From: Laetiporus sulphureus 93-53
Taxonomy: Eukaryota; Basidiomycota; Agaricomycetes; Polyporales; Laetiporaceae
Direction: 5' to 3'
Assembly: GCF_001632365.1 (NCBI RefSeq)
Contig: NW_024468534.1
Coordinates: 238,133 to 302,132 of the forward strand
DNA length: 64,000 nucleotides
Shown: positions 11,315 through 31,424 of the stretch, in pieces
Position numbering within the stretch: position 1 is the stretch's first letter
Layout of the letters: the number at the start of each line of letters is the position of its first letter
The notes under the pieces: generated by a model
Told to the model about the DNA's origin: nothing
The model's database searches: none
Seen by the model: only the letters and a program-made list of their open reading frames with translations
Position numbers and translations under genes: made by a program

Positions 11315-14300
11315 ATGGCAAAAGGCTCGCAGCTGTCGCAGCTGAAGGCAGCTATTAACCAGGCTGGACTGTCACGTCCTCAGCAGAATGGCAAGAAAAG
11401 AAAACGCACTGCGCCGGACCAGAAGGACAAGGAGAAGAAAGCAGCGAAACTGCAGGAGATACACCAGAAGCTGAACCCGTTTGATGTGAAGGTCACGAAA
11501 TTAAAACACGATGTGGGAGGCAGAAGGATTATAGGGACAACTGGTCGGCCGGCGAAAAGTAAGCAGGCGGGGATCGAGCAGGTGCATTCAACTGTTATAC
11601 ATATTGAAGATTGCGCTGACAAGTACGCCGCAGAGGAAGAAAACGCTTTTAAAAGAGTATGAGGAGAGGAATCATGCGGGAGGTATCGTTGATCGCCGGT
11701 TTGGTGAGAACGACCCGACTATGACGCCTGAGGAACGCATGCTGGAGCGGTTCACCCGCGAGCACCAACGTGCATCCAAGAGCTCTGCGTTCAACCTCGA
11801 GGACGAGGACGAGCTCACACACTACGGTCAGAATCTGTCGAAGCTGGACGACTTCGACAATATGGGGCTGGTTCTGGACGATGACGAGGACGAGGGCCAG
11901 ATCGACAGGCAGACGGTGCAGAAGGCCCACTTCGGAGGCTTCGAGGAGGAGGAGGCGGAAGAGGATGATCAGGATGAGGTACGTTCTATTTTCGCGTACG
12001 TACTTCAACATCCTTGTTCTCATCATATACGCAGCCTGCACGCAAAAAGACGAAGGCAGAGGTCATGGCAGAGGTGATTGCCAAGAGCAAAATGCACAAG
12101 GTATGTTCTTCGTGCCTGTCTCATTCCGCACCTGCTAAATAACATTGCTCAGATACAACGGCAAGCGCAACAAGAGGAAGATGAGAGCCTGCGTCACGAG
12201 CTCGACCAGGAGCTTGATTCCATTCGCTCCCTCCTCTATGCCCCCGATCCATCCGCAAGCAAAGCTGTCCTTGCAGACGAAAGTGGCGACGTTGCTCCTG
12301 CGAAGGCTGTCGCGGAACCTTCGGAGCAGGACCAGGAATACGACCAGTACGTGCGGGAACTCGTGTTTGAGAAACGCGCGAAGCCGAAGGACCGGACGAA
12401 GACAGAAGAGGAGATAGCGCTAGAGGAGAAAGAGGCTCTCGAGAAGGCCGAGCGGAAGCGTGTACGGAGGATGAACGGGGAGCCCGAAGACAGTGAGGAT
12501 GAGGAAGAGGGCACGACGAAGAGAAAGCGGAGGAAGGGGGTCGGGGATGACCTAGAGGATGACTTTTATGAGGAGGACGGTTTGGGAGGCTTAGGCACTG
12601 GGTTGGCTGAAAGTGCGGAGGTGGACATGAGTGAAGAAGGCGAGGAGGCTGAAGAAGACGATGGGAGCGAGGATGGCAGTGAAGATGAGGACGAGGAAGA
12701 TGAAAGAGAAATCGTGGATGATGAGGAGGAGGAGGAGGTCGAGGAGGGAGACGAGGCTTCGGACGGCTCTGATATTGAAGGCGAGGAAGGCGAGCCGGAG
12801 GCTCTTGTCAGCACTGACAAGCAGCGGACGGCGAAGCCAACATCTTCATCTACCAAGGAGCTTCCGTTCACATTCCCTTGTCCGACAACTCATGAAGAGT
12901 TCCTGGAGATCGTGGATGGAATCGATGACAACGACGTGCCGACCGTGGTGCAGCGCATACGCACGTTGCATCACCCTAGTTTGGCCGAGGACAACAAGGT
13001 CAAGCTCCAGGTATGCATATTCTGTCGTCGCTATTCATTTCGTTGACACAGATCACTTCGCTAAGGGCTTGACCGGCGTGCTTATTGACCATATACTGTA
13101 TATCACATCGCCACCCACGCCGCGGTTCACGCTGCTCACAGCACTGATGCCTCACCTTTTCGCTCTCACCAAAGCATATCCCATACAATCCGCGGAACAT
13201 TTTATCGCAAAGCTGAATCTCATGCACAAGAACCTTCAACGTGGGCTCTCGCGCGGTGCAACTGAGCCTGACACGAAGACGTGGCCAGGACTGCCGGAGC
13301 TCTCCTTGCTACGAGTCATAGGCCAGGTGTGGTCTACGAGCGACAAGAATCATAATGTAGTCTCTCCCGCTCGACTGCTTATGGGTGCATATCTTGGGCT
13401 CGGGCGTATCCGGTCGCTGCAGGATTTGGCGAGCGGCCTCTACCTCTGTTCACTATTCTTGGACTATGAATCGCTGTCGAAGCGGTTCGTCCCGGAGGCG
13501 ATCAACTTGCTTGCAAACGCAGTACTTCACTTGGCGCCACATCGGTTCAAAGACAAGTCATTAATACCAGGACAATTCCCTTGTGTAGACTACGGCTCTG
13601 AGCATTGTGCGTCCCTCACCATCGATGTACGAAAGGCGAAGGGTGCCACGATGGGCAAGCCAAATCTCTCTGCCCTGCTCAATGGAACAACGTCCGACGA
13701 GCAGTCAAAAGTAGACCTCCTTGGTTTGACCCTGGAACTCATCGGGCGTTTCGCGGACATGTATAAGAGCCTTGATGGCTTCATCGAATTATATGATCCA
13801 ATCAAGGAACTTCTAGACGGTGTCAGGTCGAGAGACTTACCTGAAGATGTACTGGTGTGTATCCTGATTCCTTTCATTGATTGTGGGGATACTAAACAGC
13901 GTCTGTAGAAGCGTTCTACTGCACTTCGAGATACCCTCGGACGACTGCTCAAGTTCTCTCGCGAAGCACGTCGTCCGCTCATGTTGCAGGCTCACAAGCC
14001 GATACCCATTCCGACCTACATTCCCAAATTCGAGCAGTCCTCTTCCAACTACCTCCGCAATCATGATCCGGACCACGAGCGCGATGGAGCTGCGAAACTG
14101 CGCCGACAGTACAAGCAGGAGAAGAAAGGCGCGATCCGCGAGCTGCGGAAGGACGCACGATTCCTGGCTGCCGAGCAGCAGAGGCAGCAGAAGGAGAAGG
14201 ACAGGGCGTACAATGAGCGTATGAAGCAAGTGTTCGGATCATTGGAGTCTGAGAGGGCGGAGGAGAAGGCGATGGAGCGAGAGAAGATGAAAGAGAAGAA

Positions 14301-14319
14301 GAGAGCGGGCAGGAAGTAG
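11315..14319 (+). CDS. NOP14: Nop14-like small-subunit processome protein
   Basis: This nucleolar protein associates with the U3 snoRNP/SSU processome and is needed for 18S rRNA maturation and 40S assembly. Six exons are joined by short introns. The start MAKGSQLSQLK is followed by the family's basic N-terminus, with the Nop14 signature NPFDVKVTKLKHDV and then IIGTTGRPAKSK. A second block gives GGIVDRRFGENDPTMTPEER. The middle (about 12380-12800) is a long Glu/Asp-rich run, as in other Nop14 proteins. The C-terminal helical domain includes RLLMGAYLGLGRIRSLQDL and ends in a basic coiled segment (EREKMKEKKRAGRK). The length and layout match the family. The upstream in-frame Met at 11252 is less likely to be the start because the peptide between is not conserved-looking. 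Confidence 0.93.
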
Positions 14320-14561
14320 TCACATACTATTGTATAGACATCATTGTCTCTCTTCTGCTATATTTTGTCTGTCCTTCGGCACGTATCAGCTGAGAATTAT
14401 ATTAATTGCGTGTCTGTCTGCGACTCGTGAAAAGGGACTGTGGCACTGAGGAATACGGTCACGTGCGCATGTCGCCGATATTGTGGCGACGCGTACTGAA
14501 CGTTCCCTTGGTCTTTGTGCCGGCACCACCTCTTGAGAACCTTCAGCTCGCGGCATGGTAT

Positions 14562-23210
<8,649 letters not shown>

Positions 23211-23363
23211 AGTCGGTTTCGTTCGCGTCCATTCTGAGACTTTGTACGCTTGCATTTGGCTTTCATGCGTCACTGTTGTATCATCCATGTTGTAAATGCT
23301 ACATCTCTGTTCGTACATCTCGACCTATATATAATACAGTGAAAGGAATCGATGAGCATCTCG

Positions 23364-24314
23364 TCAGCCGGCAGCCTGCAGCTGCCTCTGCAATCGCTCG
23401 AGCTCCCGCTCCTTCTCAATCAACCTATCCCTCCACCTGTTCGTCTCTGCCACGACCTTCTTCCGCGCCTCCTCGAGCCGCTCCGCTTCCTCGCGCTCCA
23501 TCTGCTGCGTAAACTCGGGCACGCCGCCCTTGGACGCCTCCAGCGACGCAGGGTGTGCGGTGTGGAACGGTACGGGACGGCGCGTGTATCTCGGGAGAGG
23601 GGTGGGTGGGTGTGCGGTGAGGATGTTGAGGAAGGACTGGAAGGGGTCGTTAAAGACGATCTCGTCGTACTGCCAGGAGTGCACGGGCCCCATCTTCATG
23701 GCAGCTTCAAGAGGCGGGATCTCGGGCTCTCCACTGCCGATGGCGGTCCATGGGTGTAGCTTGAGATGATGGTAAGTCATGACGGCCTTCTCGCCGGACT
23801 CGGGAACGAAGGTGATGCGAATCTGGATTTCGAACTCTCCCCATCTGTTGAGTGGTTGGGTGAGGAATGATAATGGTTAGTACGACTTTGTGTACAATGC
23901 TGCTCACCCTGTCTCTGTGATCTCAAAGGGAGCTTTTTCGACACCTTGAAAACAGAGGTGTGGCTCAGACTAGGACAGACCACTTAAGCGCTGAAAGACG
24001 TACTCCTTGTCGGGTTCGGATATGTGTCATGCAGTTTGAATGTCACCCGTTTGATGAAGTAGCTGAGGTCGTCCGCACCCCCGACGATATCAGAGTCCGG
24101 CGCAGACGCGGCGCTACGCACAGCGACGGTCCATCGGTGAGTATGGTCACGATGGGCGGATTCCTCCCGTTCCTTTTGAGTCAAGACCACCGCAGTGTTC
24201 CCATAGATTATGGGTCTGTGTATGCTGACGCCCTGTGCGAAAATGTGAGCTCGATAACGGGCACGATGGCGAGGAGGGGCGCACTCGGACACGAACGCGC
24301 TCGTTTGAGGCCAT
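23364..24314 (-). CDS. YAF9: YEATS-domain protein Yaf9 (NuA4 / SWR1 subunit)
   Basis: Yaf9 reads acetylated or crotonylated histone H3 and is shared by the NuA4 acetyltransferase and SWR1 remodeller. Four exons can be joined: MASNERVRVR; then GVSIHRPIIYGNTA ... HTHRWTVAVRSA ... DDLSYFIKRVTFKLHDTYPN; then SVEKAPFEITETG; then WGEFEIQIRITFVPESGEK onward. Introns are about 50-60 nt with GT-AG ends. The YEATS fold occupies most of the first 150 residues, including the His and aromatic positions of the acyl-lysine pocket. VHSWQYDEIVFNDPF follows, and the protein ends in a coiled coil (ERELERLQRQLQAAG) used for complex assembly. The length, about 250 residues, fits the family. It shares a 126-bp promoter region with COX7. 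Confidence 0.93.
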
Positions 24315-24440
24315 GGCGGTCGAGGCGACTCGAGCCACGCCCGCCTTGCAAGTTGAGACTCCGCCACCGAATTCATCCTTGGTAGCCTTCCGTCACCGCC
24401 CACCAACTCATCCGCCCCCATTTGCGCGCACTTGCCCATC
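24315..24440. promoter_or_regulatory. Compact bidirectional promoter, YAF9 / COX7
   Basis: Only 126 bp separate the divergent start codons of YAF9 (24314) and COX7 (24441). Both promoters and both 5' leaders must fit here or extend into each other's coding region. The stretch is C-rich on the plus strand (CACCGCCCACCAACTCATCC) with no TATA box. Confidence 0.6.
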
Positions 24441-24874
24441 ATGTCCCCGCTGTTGCGCCCACTCGTCTACAGTGCGTTGAATTTATTTGCTACTATTCTC
24501 GCTCTGCTAAATCATATTCACAGAGGAGAACCATGTCACGGAGTTGCAGAGGCACGTCCAGGTATAATACATATTCACCACGTCGCATCGTGACCTTCTG
24601 CTGAGGCTTGTGCAGGCCTCGCATGAACCGGTCTACTACCGCCTCCCTCGCGGGAAGCTGTACGTCAGTGAGTACATCTCCTGGCTCTTCTTGTGCACCC
24701 AGATGTTGAATGCTCGTTGTATAGAGTCGTACTACGCCGTGTTCGCGGGAACAATGGCGTTTACCCTCTACGGCGCGTTCTCCCTCATAAGGGTATGCAT
24801 TCCGCCGCTGCCGTTCGTGGAACTATCTGAGCTCATATTGGCCACGTCTGCAGGGCAAGCCTTCCACGCAGTAG
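24441..24874 (+). CDS. COX7: Cytochrome c oxidase subunit 7 (VIIa-type)
   Basis: A small nuclear gene for a single-pass subunit of mitochondrial complex IV. Five short exons join to give MSPLLRPLVYRENHVTELQR, then HVQASHEPVYYRLPRGKLYV, SYYAVFAGTMAFTLYGAFSL and a short tail ending GKPSTQ. The pattern of an xVxxLQxxxQ helix, a basic PxxYxxPRxxLY stretch and one membrane span parallels yeast Cox7. The predicted protein is about 70 residues, as expected. Exons were joined by GT-AG introns, and the last acceptor leaves GKPSTQ then TAG. It is too fragmented to appear as one open frame. COA3, a cytochrome oxidase assembly factor, lies about 430 bp downstream on the same strand. Confidence 0.8.
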
Positions 24875-25307
24875 AGTGTGTGCGCATGTCGACCGTAGGG
24901 CTTAGACAATGTAATTCTTCGACTATTATGTCTCGCCGTGCACAAAGAAAGACAACGCTGCAATACGATTATCTTTCGTTATGATGAGATATATGTCCAC
25001 CGTCTACGCATGGACTTCGTGGGTCCTCCGCTCAGGCCGGTTGAGCAATCGGGTGTCACGTCATCATTGATCCTTTTCTTTTCTGCTACAATTTCTTTGA
25101 TTCTCTGTAAGACTGGCTACCGAAATGCACGGACATGGAAGGTGCTTCTACGCGTTTGATTTGCGTTAGGCCGCGAACTCCCCCGATCCGAGAGGCTTTT
25201 ATTTTGATTCACGTGCGGGCGTTGCGCGACTTGCGCTCACCGTCCAAAAGCGTTAGCTCACCGTCTCCCTCCCACTTCATCCCTTCTCTGTCGGCTGCAC
25301 GAGTTCA
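24875..25307. promoter_or_regulatory. COX7-COA3 spacer with E-box
   Basis: This 433-bp spacer contains TCACGTG within CACGTGCGGGCGT at 25210-25222, about 85 bp before the COA3 start codon. The same 13-mer is found before SPT3. No gene is seen here. Confidence 0.45.
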
Positions 25308-25837
25308 ATGACAGACCAGTACATCTCCCCAAAGGAGGCGCGCGCCTCATACAGGCCAAACAACGTACGTTGTCCGACGCGTTCTCTACGAAATCCCAGT
25401 CCGATGACCCCGCCACCCAGCTCATGTCCCCTGGCCTCAAACGTGCACGAGAGCCGTTCCGCGTGCGCAACGCCCTCACTGGAGTTGTGCTTACTGGATT
25501 TGTCGCTTCTGTGTGGTGGTACTCCATCAGTGCCGTAAAGCAGGACGTGTTCGACGACGTTGACGAGGAGGCGCGCGCGCTCGCCAAGGCACGGGCGAGC
25601 AGTCTTGCGGAACAGGAGGCAGAGCGGCAGACGAAGAGCACGGCGGTGGCGGCAGTGGAGCCTGCCCTGCGTGAACCATCGGTTGCGTCAGTCTCGACGG
25701 CGGGGAGAGGACTGTTGCCTCCGTTGCTGGACAAGTGGCTGCCGCGAATGTTGGACCCATCGACGAAGACATTAGTATGGGGCGCTCCATCTGTAGACAG
25801 CATAGGAAAACTGTGGGATGCCTCGCGTCGGCAGTGA
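25308..25837 (+). CDS. COA3: Cytochrome c oxidase assembly factor Coa3
   Basis: Coa3 is a mitochondrial inner-membrane protein that, with Cox14, stabilises newly made Cox1 and controls its translation. Exon 1 gives MTDQYISPKEARASYRPNN. A 53-nt intron (or a 35-nt one using an earlier AG, which adds six residues) leads to LMSPGLKRAREPFRVRNAL. A single membrane span follows (TGVVLTGFVASVWWYSI), then the family hallmark SAVKQDVFDDVDEEA. The C-terminal part is an Ala/Arg-rich helix and tail ending DASRRQ. The layout and the short basic N-terminus fit the COA3/CCDC56 family. The gene lies 433 bp downstream of COX7 in the same direction. Confidence 0.85.
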
Positions 25838-26299
25838 TAGGATGTCAGCTTGCATTCATTGTCTGTCTATTTATCCACTTATCTCATCACCTGCAGTATG
25901 CACGCCCTACTCAGCTGTTTTGTGTTAGATCCCCCGTCAAACATGTATTGATAACATACACATGTTCAAGTTATATCGAACGAAACACCACATTGGCATG
26001 GGTAGCAAGAAAAGATACGAACGTATTACAGCACATGGGATAGCGAGAAAGCGGCTTCGATAAGCAAATCACATCAACAATCTAGTCATTTACTTCCTAC
26101 GGAGCCATCACAGGCCAGGAAACAGTCGGTTCATAAGACTCATGCACACCCTCTTCACACTGAGGCGGGATGACCAGCTCCGGCTTGCCAGAACATCCGG
26201 CCACAGTCTAGAGAGAAAATGCTGAGGCCCCAACTCGTGGCTCGAGGGGCCTGCCTCCCATGTCAGCACACAACAGAGACCAGCACTAACACATGGCAC
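25838..26299. other. Convergent 3' spacer, COA3 / RNase III
   Basis: About 460 bp between the two stop codons. It should hold both 3' UTRs. A possible alternative last exon of the RNase III gene lies at about 26200-26250 but is not convincing. Confidence 0.4.
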
Positions 26300-27582
26300 T
26301 CACGGGACTACGATCCCCATGTTCTGCAGGCCCTCCTTTGCCGCCTCGTTCTTCGCCGCCTTCTTCGTGCTCCCACGGCCCCCGCCGAGGCATGCTCCGT
26401 CGACCATCGCGCGGACTACCCAGATCGGCGTTGTGCGCGTGCCTTGTCCCTCACTGTCGGCCCACACCCACTCGATGCCCTTGCCCCGCTGCTGCAGGTG
26501 CTGGTTGAAGAGCGAGAGGTGCCCGACGCTTGCTGCCATACAGGGCGGCGGAGTGCGGGTGGTGCTTAGGCTAGATGGTGGAGCCAGGTTGGGGGAGGGC
26601 GGCGGGGGATCGGGGGAAAGGCCGTATTGAATACGGACCTGGCGATAGGCTTCGGTGAGGTAGGGCCGCAAGAGCGTGTATAGCCAGTCTTTCACCACGT
26701 CGAGGCCACGATCGAGGTACAGGCCGCCCACGAACGCCTTGATGTGAGAATGGGCATGAGGAGCGAGGTTTAAAATAAAAATCCATTGAAATCACCTCAA
26801 ACAAATCGGCTAAACGCCGTACTGCGTCAGTGGATGTGATTATGGCGTATATAGTGAGTCATACATGCCTTGTATGTTGATTGAGGCCCGGAGCGTCATC
26901 GCTTGTGCAGGGTGCATGCGCAGCTCCTCCGGGAGGCGATAACGAACAGAACTATATTGCACAAACCAATCAAATGAGCTTTCACACCTCGAACGTGTCG
27001 CTCTAAGACCAGATTGCACGCACATGGCTGCCAGCGTAGGGTTGCCCACCAGGAGAGCGCGGACTTTCTGCAGCGCATGGCAATGACAGTTTATCATTAA
27101 ATTAAAGTATCGTGAGACTGCAGGACACACCGTGGCCGGGCCGACGCGCAAATTGGGGCACACCTCGCGTATCAGGCTGGTGACAACCAAACTGACGACC
27201 GAGTCCCCCAAATGCTCATACCTGCGGCGTGCGTTCAGAGACGTCGTGGAGGTATGAAGAGCACGAGCACATCGCTTACTTCTCGTTGTCCGGGCTGGGG
27301 TCTTCGGGACTATCCTCGAACAAATGGGTGGGCCTGGCGTAGTAGCTTCGATGAGTGTACACCTGTGTCTTGATATCCTCCGACTGTATTTCGGGCAAAG
27401 GCGGGAGATCCTCAAGAACAAGGTCTGGCCTGTACACGAACGATGCAATCGTTGAGCATTTCGCTGCACCCAATGCTGTAGAATGGCGCACATAAGGGCC
27501 TGTCTGCCATTCCTGCTGGGGAGGACATGCTCAGAGGTCATTCGTACTTCAACAATACAAGCAATACCCACTTGGACTCCAT
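26300..27582 (-). CDS. Ribonuclease III (RIIID plus dsRBD)
   Basis: This double-stranded-RNA endonuclease is probably involved in rRNA/snoRNA processing or small-RNA metabolism. Exons join as EWQTGPYVRHSTALGAAKC, then VYRPDLVLEDLPPLPEIQSE with the fragment TQVYTHRSYY, then NEKYEHLGDSVVSL (an E-x-L-G-D catalytic signature), then LRVGPAT/KVRALLVGNPTLA, then ADLFEAFVGGLYLDRGL (second catalytic Asp/Glu pair), and finally a dsRNA-binding domain with GSTKKAAKNEAAKEGL. All four acidic catalytic positions appear present. The 5' end is unresolved: ATG 27582 is used, but coding-like sequence (FLHPLSKSAVDPE) continues upstream to about 27620. One intron near 26990 (after VQSG) could not be placed cleanly. 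Confidence 0.8.
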
Positions 27583-28095
27583 CTCCGGGTCCACAGCGGA
27601 CTTGGACAAGGGATGAAGAAACTGTGAGCGCTGTCAGCATGATAACAGAGTCGCCCTTATATACTCACAAGCAGAGATCGATATGGGGTGACAGATGGAC
27701 TTCACCCTATACATAAGAGCGCTACGGGCGGAAAATCTGCATCGCACCGCCTCCATCGAACGGTTATTGATAGCGATTCGCGAGGGCGCTCGGTGCATCT
27801 TCTCGGCACGAAGTGTTCCGTCGTCTCTCCGATGATTCTGTTCGAAAACGAAGCAGGCAAAAGGTCCCGGTCAGGGCGGGAAATGCAGGAGAAACGCTGG
27901 CTGACTGAGCGTTGATAGATCGTCGTTAGCAAGAAGGGCAGCGCTATGCGTTAGCCGAGCCACTACGCGGTGGCATGAGGACATGTGACGAGAGAGCGTT
28001 TAGTGATCGTTCAGAGCCATCAACGTGGACGCTTCTATGAATACAGCGCGTACAATCTACGATCTACGAACCTGCCAATCCCCATCCATACCAAC
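27583..28095. other. Spacer between RNase III and PAPS reductase
   Basis: About 510 bp, containing the missing first exon(s) or promoter of the RNase III gene and the 3' UTR of the PAPS reductase gene. A fragment near 27675-27720 opens with ATG and a GTGAGT donor but does not join in frame to the next exon. Confidence 0.35.
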
Positions 28096-29065
28096 TCATG
28101 CACTTGCTTCTGTCGCAGGAGCAGCATCGGCTTGCTCAGCGGCAGCGCCGGCTTCCTGCGGTCGTAGCAAATTTACAGAACATTAGCACCCATGTTGCGA
28201 CCCAACCTCACGAAATGCCTGACCTTCTGCTCGGCTGCCGCCTTCATCTTGAAATAGTCCACATGCAATCCGCACTCGGTCTTCTCCTTGTTACCCGCCC
28301 ATCTGCCCGCGCGCTCACCTACATCACCCTCCCCGCTCTTCACTGTGCTGTGCCAGTCACCCACGCTGCGGTAGCCTTGGTCGAGTAACTTATTCCGCGG
28401 GACATTGTTTTCCTTAATGTACCACTCGACGAAGGGGAACGTCCAGGCAAACAGCGGGTTCAGTTTCAGCAAGCCTGTGCTATCAAACTCGAGGGGCTGC
28501 AGATTGGCGCGATCGGCACCCTGAGAGGTTCTTCGCCCGGTGATGACCGCCTTGACGCCGAGCTCCTCGTACGCCCGGCGTGCAGGTTCCACCTGGGCAG
28601 ATGATCGTCAAGATCAGTATATTCGAAGGTGACATGGCTGCGGACCTTGACGGTATAGTCATAGAGCGTCTCGTCCCTCTCCCACAGTTTCTCTCCGAAC
28701 TTCTTCTCGAAGTCTTGCACCGTCTCACAGTCCGCAGGCTTGTACACGTAGATAGGAGTCGTGTATCGCTTCCGCACTTCCTCCACTAGCTCCAGGGTTT
28801 CGGGGAAATGATACAGGGTGTCGATAAAGATCAGAGGGGGAGGCGAGGGCGTGATCTTCGAAAGCATGTCTAGTGCGACGAGCCCCGTCAGTCCGAATGC
28901 GGTCGTCTGATACAATCCCGGGACATGCTCCACCGCCCACTTGAGGATATCCTCGGGTGTCAGATCGCGTAGATAGGCATTAATACGGTCAAGCTCTTCC
29001 TTGGGAAATGGCAGCTTAAGGGGCCCGGAGAGAGTGGGTCTCGACGACGATGCGTCCGCGACCAT
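28096..29065 (-). CDS. MET16: Phosphoadenylyl-sulfate (PAPS) reductase
   Basis: The enzyme reduces PAPS to sulfite and PAP with thioredoxin in sulfate assimilation. The start MVADASSSRPTLS is the first ATG of the family-like sequence. Recognisable blocks are WAVEHVPGLYQTTAFGLTG and DMLSKITPSPPPLIFIDTLY (nucleotide-binding PP-loop region), then VKAVITGRRTSQGADR, and the catalytic KTECGLH, whose Cys is attacked by thioredoxin. One intron (from GTCCGC to CCCAG) joins YTVK to VEPARRAYEEL. A second, 56-nt intron (donor GTGAGG) or 68-nt intron (donor GTCAGG) leads to EAGAAAEQADAAPATEASA and the stop at 28096. If it is not spliced, the frame stops at 28173 instead. Confidence 0.92.
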
Positions 29066-31424
29066 AATGAGTAGAGTCAGACTTGAGACTCGTCTGCAGT
29101 TCACGACAGAAACAGTCGCAGGACGGGATGTGGTAAAGAGACGAGTAAGCCATATTGTGCCAGGATGGGTGGAGGATGAATGCGGTTGTCTCGCACAATG
29201 TTGACACCATCGCCTTTGGCGCCCATGATTCAGCAAAAATTCGACCCGCGACTGCTGTATGTATGTAATAATGATCAAACACTCTTTCATTGAGTGCCTA
29301 GTAGAGCAACATCAGAAAGCTCAATAATTGGGTCTACTTCGAGGCAGTGGCTGGTTGTAATGTTCACAGAAATACAATTTTAGCATCTATCATCAACATC
29401 AGATGAGGAGACGCAAGCATTCTCCTTGAGTTTATAATGCAACAACACTAGATGCGCAGCCATTCTTCTCCATGGAAGATCACTCCGCGCGGCACGAATG
29501 TTGGATAAGGGGCGCCCAACAGCACAGCGACCGAATCCTGCTCTTCTCGAAATCCTTGCATGTGAGAGCCGGTACTCCACGCGAGTGCTTTCCGGGGCTA
29601 CTGCAACCGGGGTATCGGTCAGATGCCGCAGCATTCCGTGTAAAATCTGACATGTCAATAGCATCAGTCAAGTTCCATACAGCTGCCAAATGGGAAGAAC
29701 GAAAATCTTGAGCTCCAGCTCGGCTCATTGCGAATGTAAGAAGTCTGGAGAATGAGAATGAGAACGTCTGTGAAGCATGCATGTCGAACCTCGCATGGCC
29801 GTCAACGCTCCGATTGCAAATTACAGCCATCATTCGACCGTGTATGCTTCTCGTCCTCCGGCGGTTAACTGGTGATGCACCAGAAACGCAGCTTGTGACC
29901 GAGAACGATCGTATGGGATACTGCTTATCATCGTCTTCGCATTGTTTCTCCTTAAAGGGGGATAGGGCGATAGGAGGGGGGAGATTGTAAAGTCGATCTC
30001 ACTCACCTCGAAATCGGTCTGCGATACGACGTAGCTCGTATGGTATTAAATCCTCGTCTTGACCACACTTCATAAAAAAACAGCTCAAATCCGACCAGAC
30101 AGTACTCACTTTTCTGCCTTGACCGCGCGACGTAGAAGCACCAGCCGAGTCACGAGCTTTAACCCGCCGGTTGGGTCGTCCTGATCAACACACCATCGTA
30201 ATGTTACATCAATGGAGAAATGCATGCTGGTTGGTTTCATTGAAATAAGATATCCTTGTAAGAAACAGGATGATAGGACAATGGGTAACCCCAGTTTGGG
30301 TGTCTATGCTTCCAGAGCCCAGTGGGGTGATAGCCATGCCAACTTGGTTTCAACAGGCAAAAGGCTCATAAGGGAAGCTCCGAAGTAGACATAGACCTCA
30401 GCCAGCGACCATGAAGAGTTTTTCGAGGGAGCTCACAGACCACAGGAAGAGGGAGGAAGCAGCGGGCATCGGCCGACGAGGCTGTGACGAAAACGCGACA
30501 CGTCACGTGCACGTGCCTTTTCGCGCAGGTAATAGACGCGCACTGTCACGCGTCATTTGTGGCTACCCCTCCTCACGCAACTGCGTTAACCCCCGACCCC
30601 CGGGAGCCAAGTGAACCGGCAGCATTTGAAGCTATAATAATCCACCGTGGCGTTCTAATGCTCTCGATTTTCATTATTTCGACCGCATTTCGCACATCAG
30701 GTCATCTCCATTGTTGAATCCTTTGTTGGTCCAATACTCAAGCGTTTTGATTGTGACCGGACATCTTACCGCGAGATATGTGGACAGGTATGTGATTAAA
30801 AAGTTCACGCCTTTTGTTTCTTGAAATGTATAGCAAATGTCGAGGTGCCTGTTCTGTTCAATGCTACTCCGTTGGAGAAAGGAATTTTGACAGAATATTT
30901 GTCAGTTCCAGGCTCGGAGTTACGAGCAATCACCGACTATGTCCTGCATTAATCTGCGTGTGCTCTGCCATAGCGTTCCAGTGTGTTGGAAGGTTGCGCT
31001 GTGCCAAAACGCCTGGACGCACCATTGCACCTGATGACTTGCATCAAACCACATAGCGCTGGAAAAATCCAGATGTCCTGGAGTTATTCTACGACCGGAA
31101 GGAAATCTCTCTCGTTGCCATCAGATTTTTGCGATAAGCACAGCCTTCGTGAGAGTGCCTTATTCCAGCAAGCATGCATATGTTTCGCGCCCTATATCGC
31201 CTCATGCATCTTGGATTCCTGCATTTTAAAAACGCATGAATATAGTAACTTGGGATACAATTGCAAATTTTAAAGCTCTTAAGTCCATCAGCGACCGATA
31301 GTACAATATCGCACTATGCTAAACATTACAGATAGTAGAAGCTGATGCATGACGCAGTCCGGATCACCCCAAACTTTATGACATTAAGGAGCGACAACTC
31401 CGATGGGTTCGAGGTGCTCATAAA
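29066..31424. other. 2.4-kb gene-poor interval
   Basis: Only short, unrecognised frames occur, mostly overlapping antisense pairs (for example 29472-29711 plus with 29480-29833 minus). It includes the PAPS reductase promoter and a double E-box (30504-30515). No repeat family or RNA gene is recognised. Confidence 0.45.
30504..30515. promoter_or_regulatory. Tandem E-box CACGTGCACGTG
   Basis: Two abutting CACGTG hexamers form a 12-bp perfect palindrome. CACGTG is the core of bHLH sites such as Cbf1, which in yeast acts on sulfur genes. It lies about 1.4 kb upstream of the PAPS reductase start, so a role there is only a suggestion. Confidence 0.35.

Noticed and set aside
12566..12871. Ser-rich minus-strand ORF inside NOP14
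   Set aside because: It is the antisense shadow of the Glu/Asp-rich run in NOP14; GAG/GAA codons read as CTC/TTC or TCC/TCT on the other strand.
14320..14468. Upstream extension of the ATR-type gene from 14406
   Set aside because: The first codon is not ATG and the peptide is not protein-like; this stretch more likely holds the promoter with its CACGTG site.
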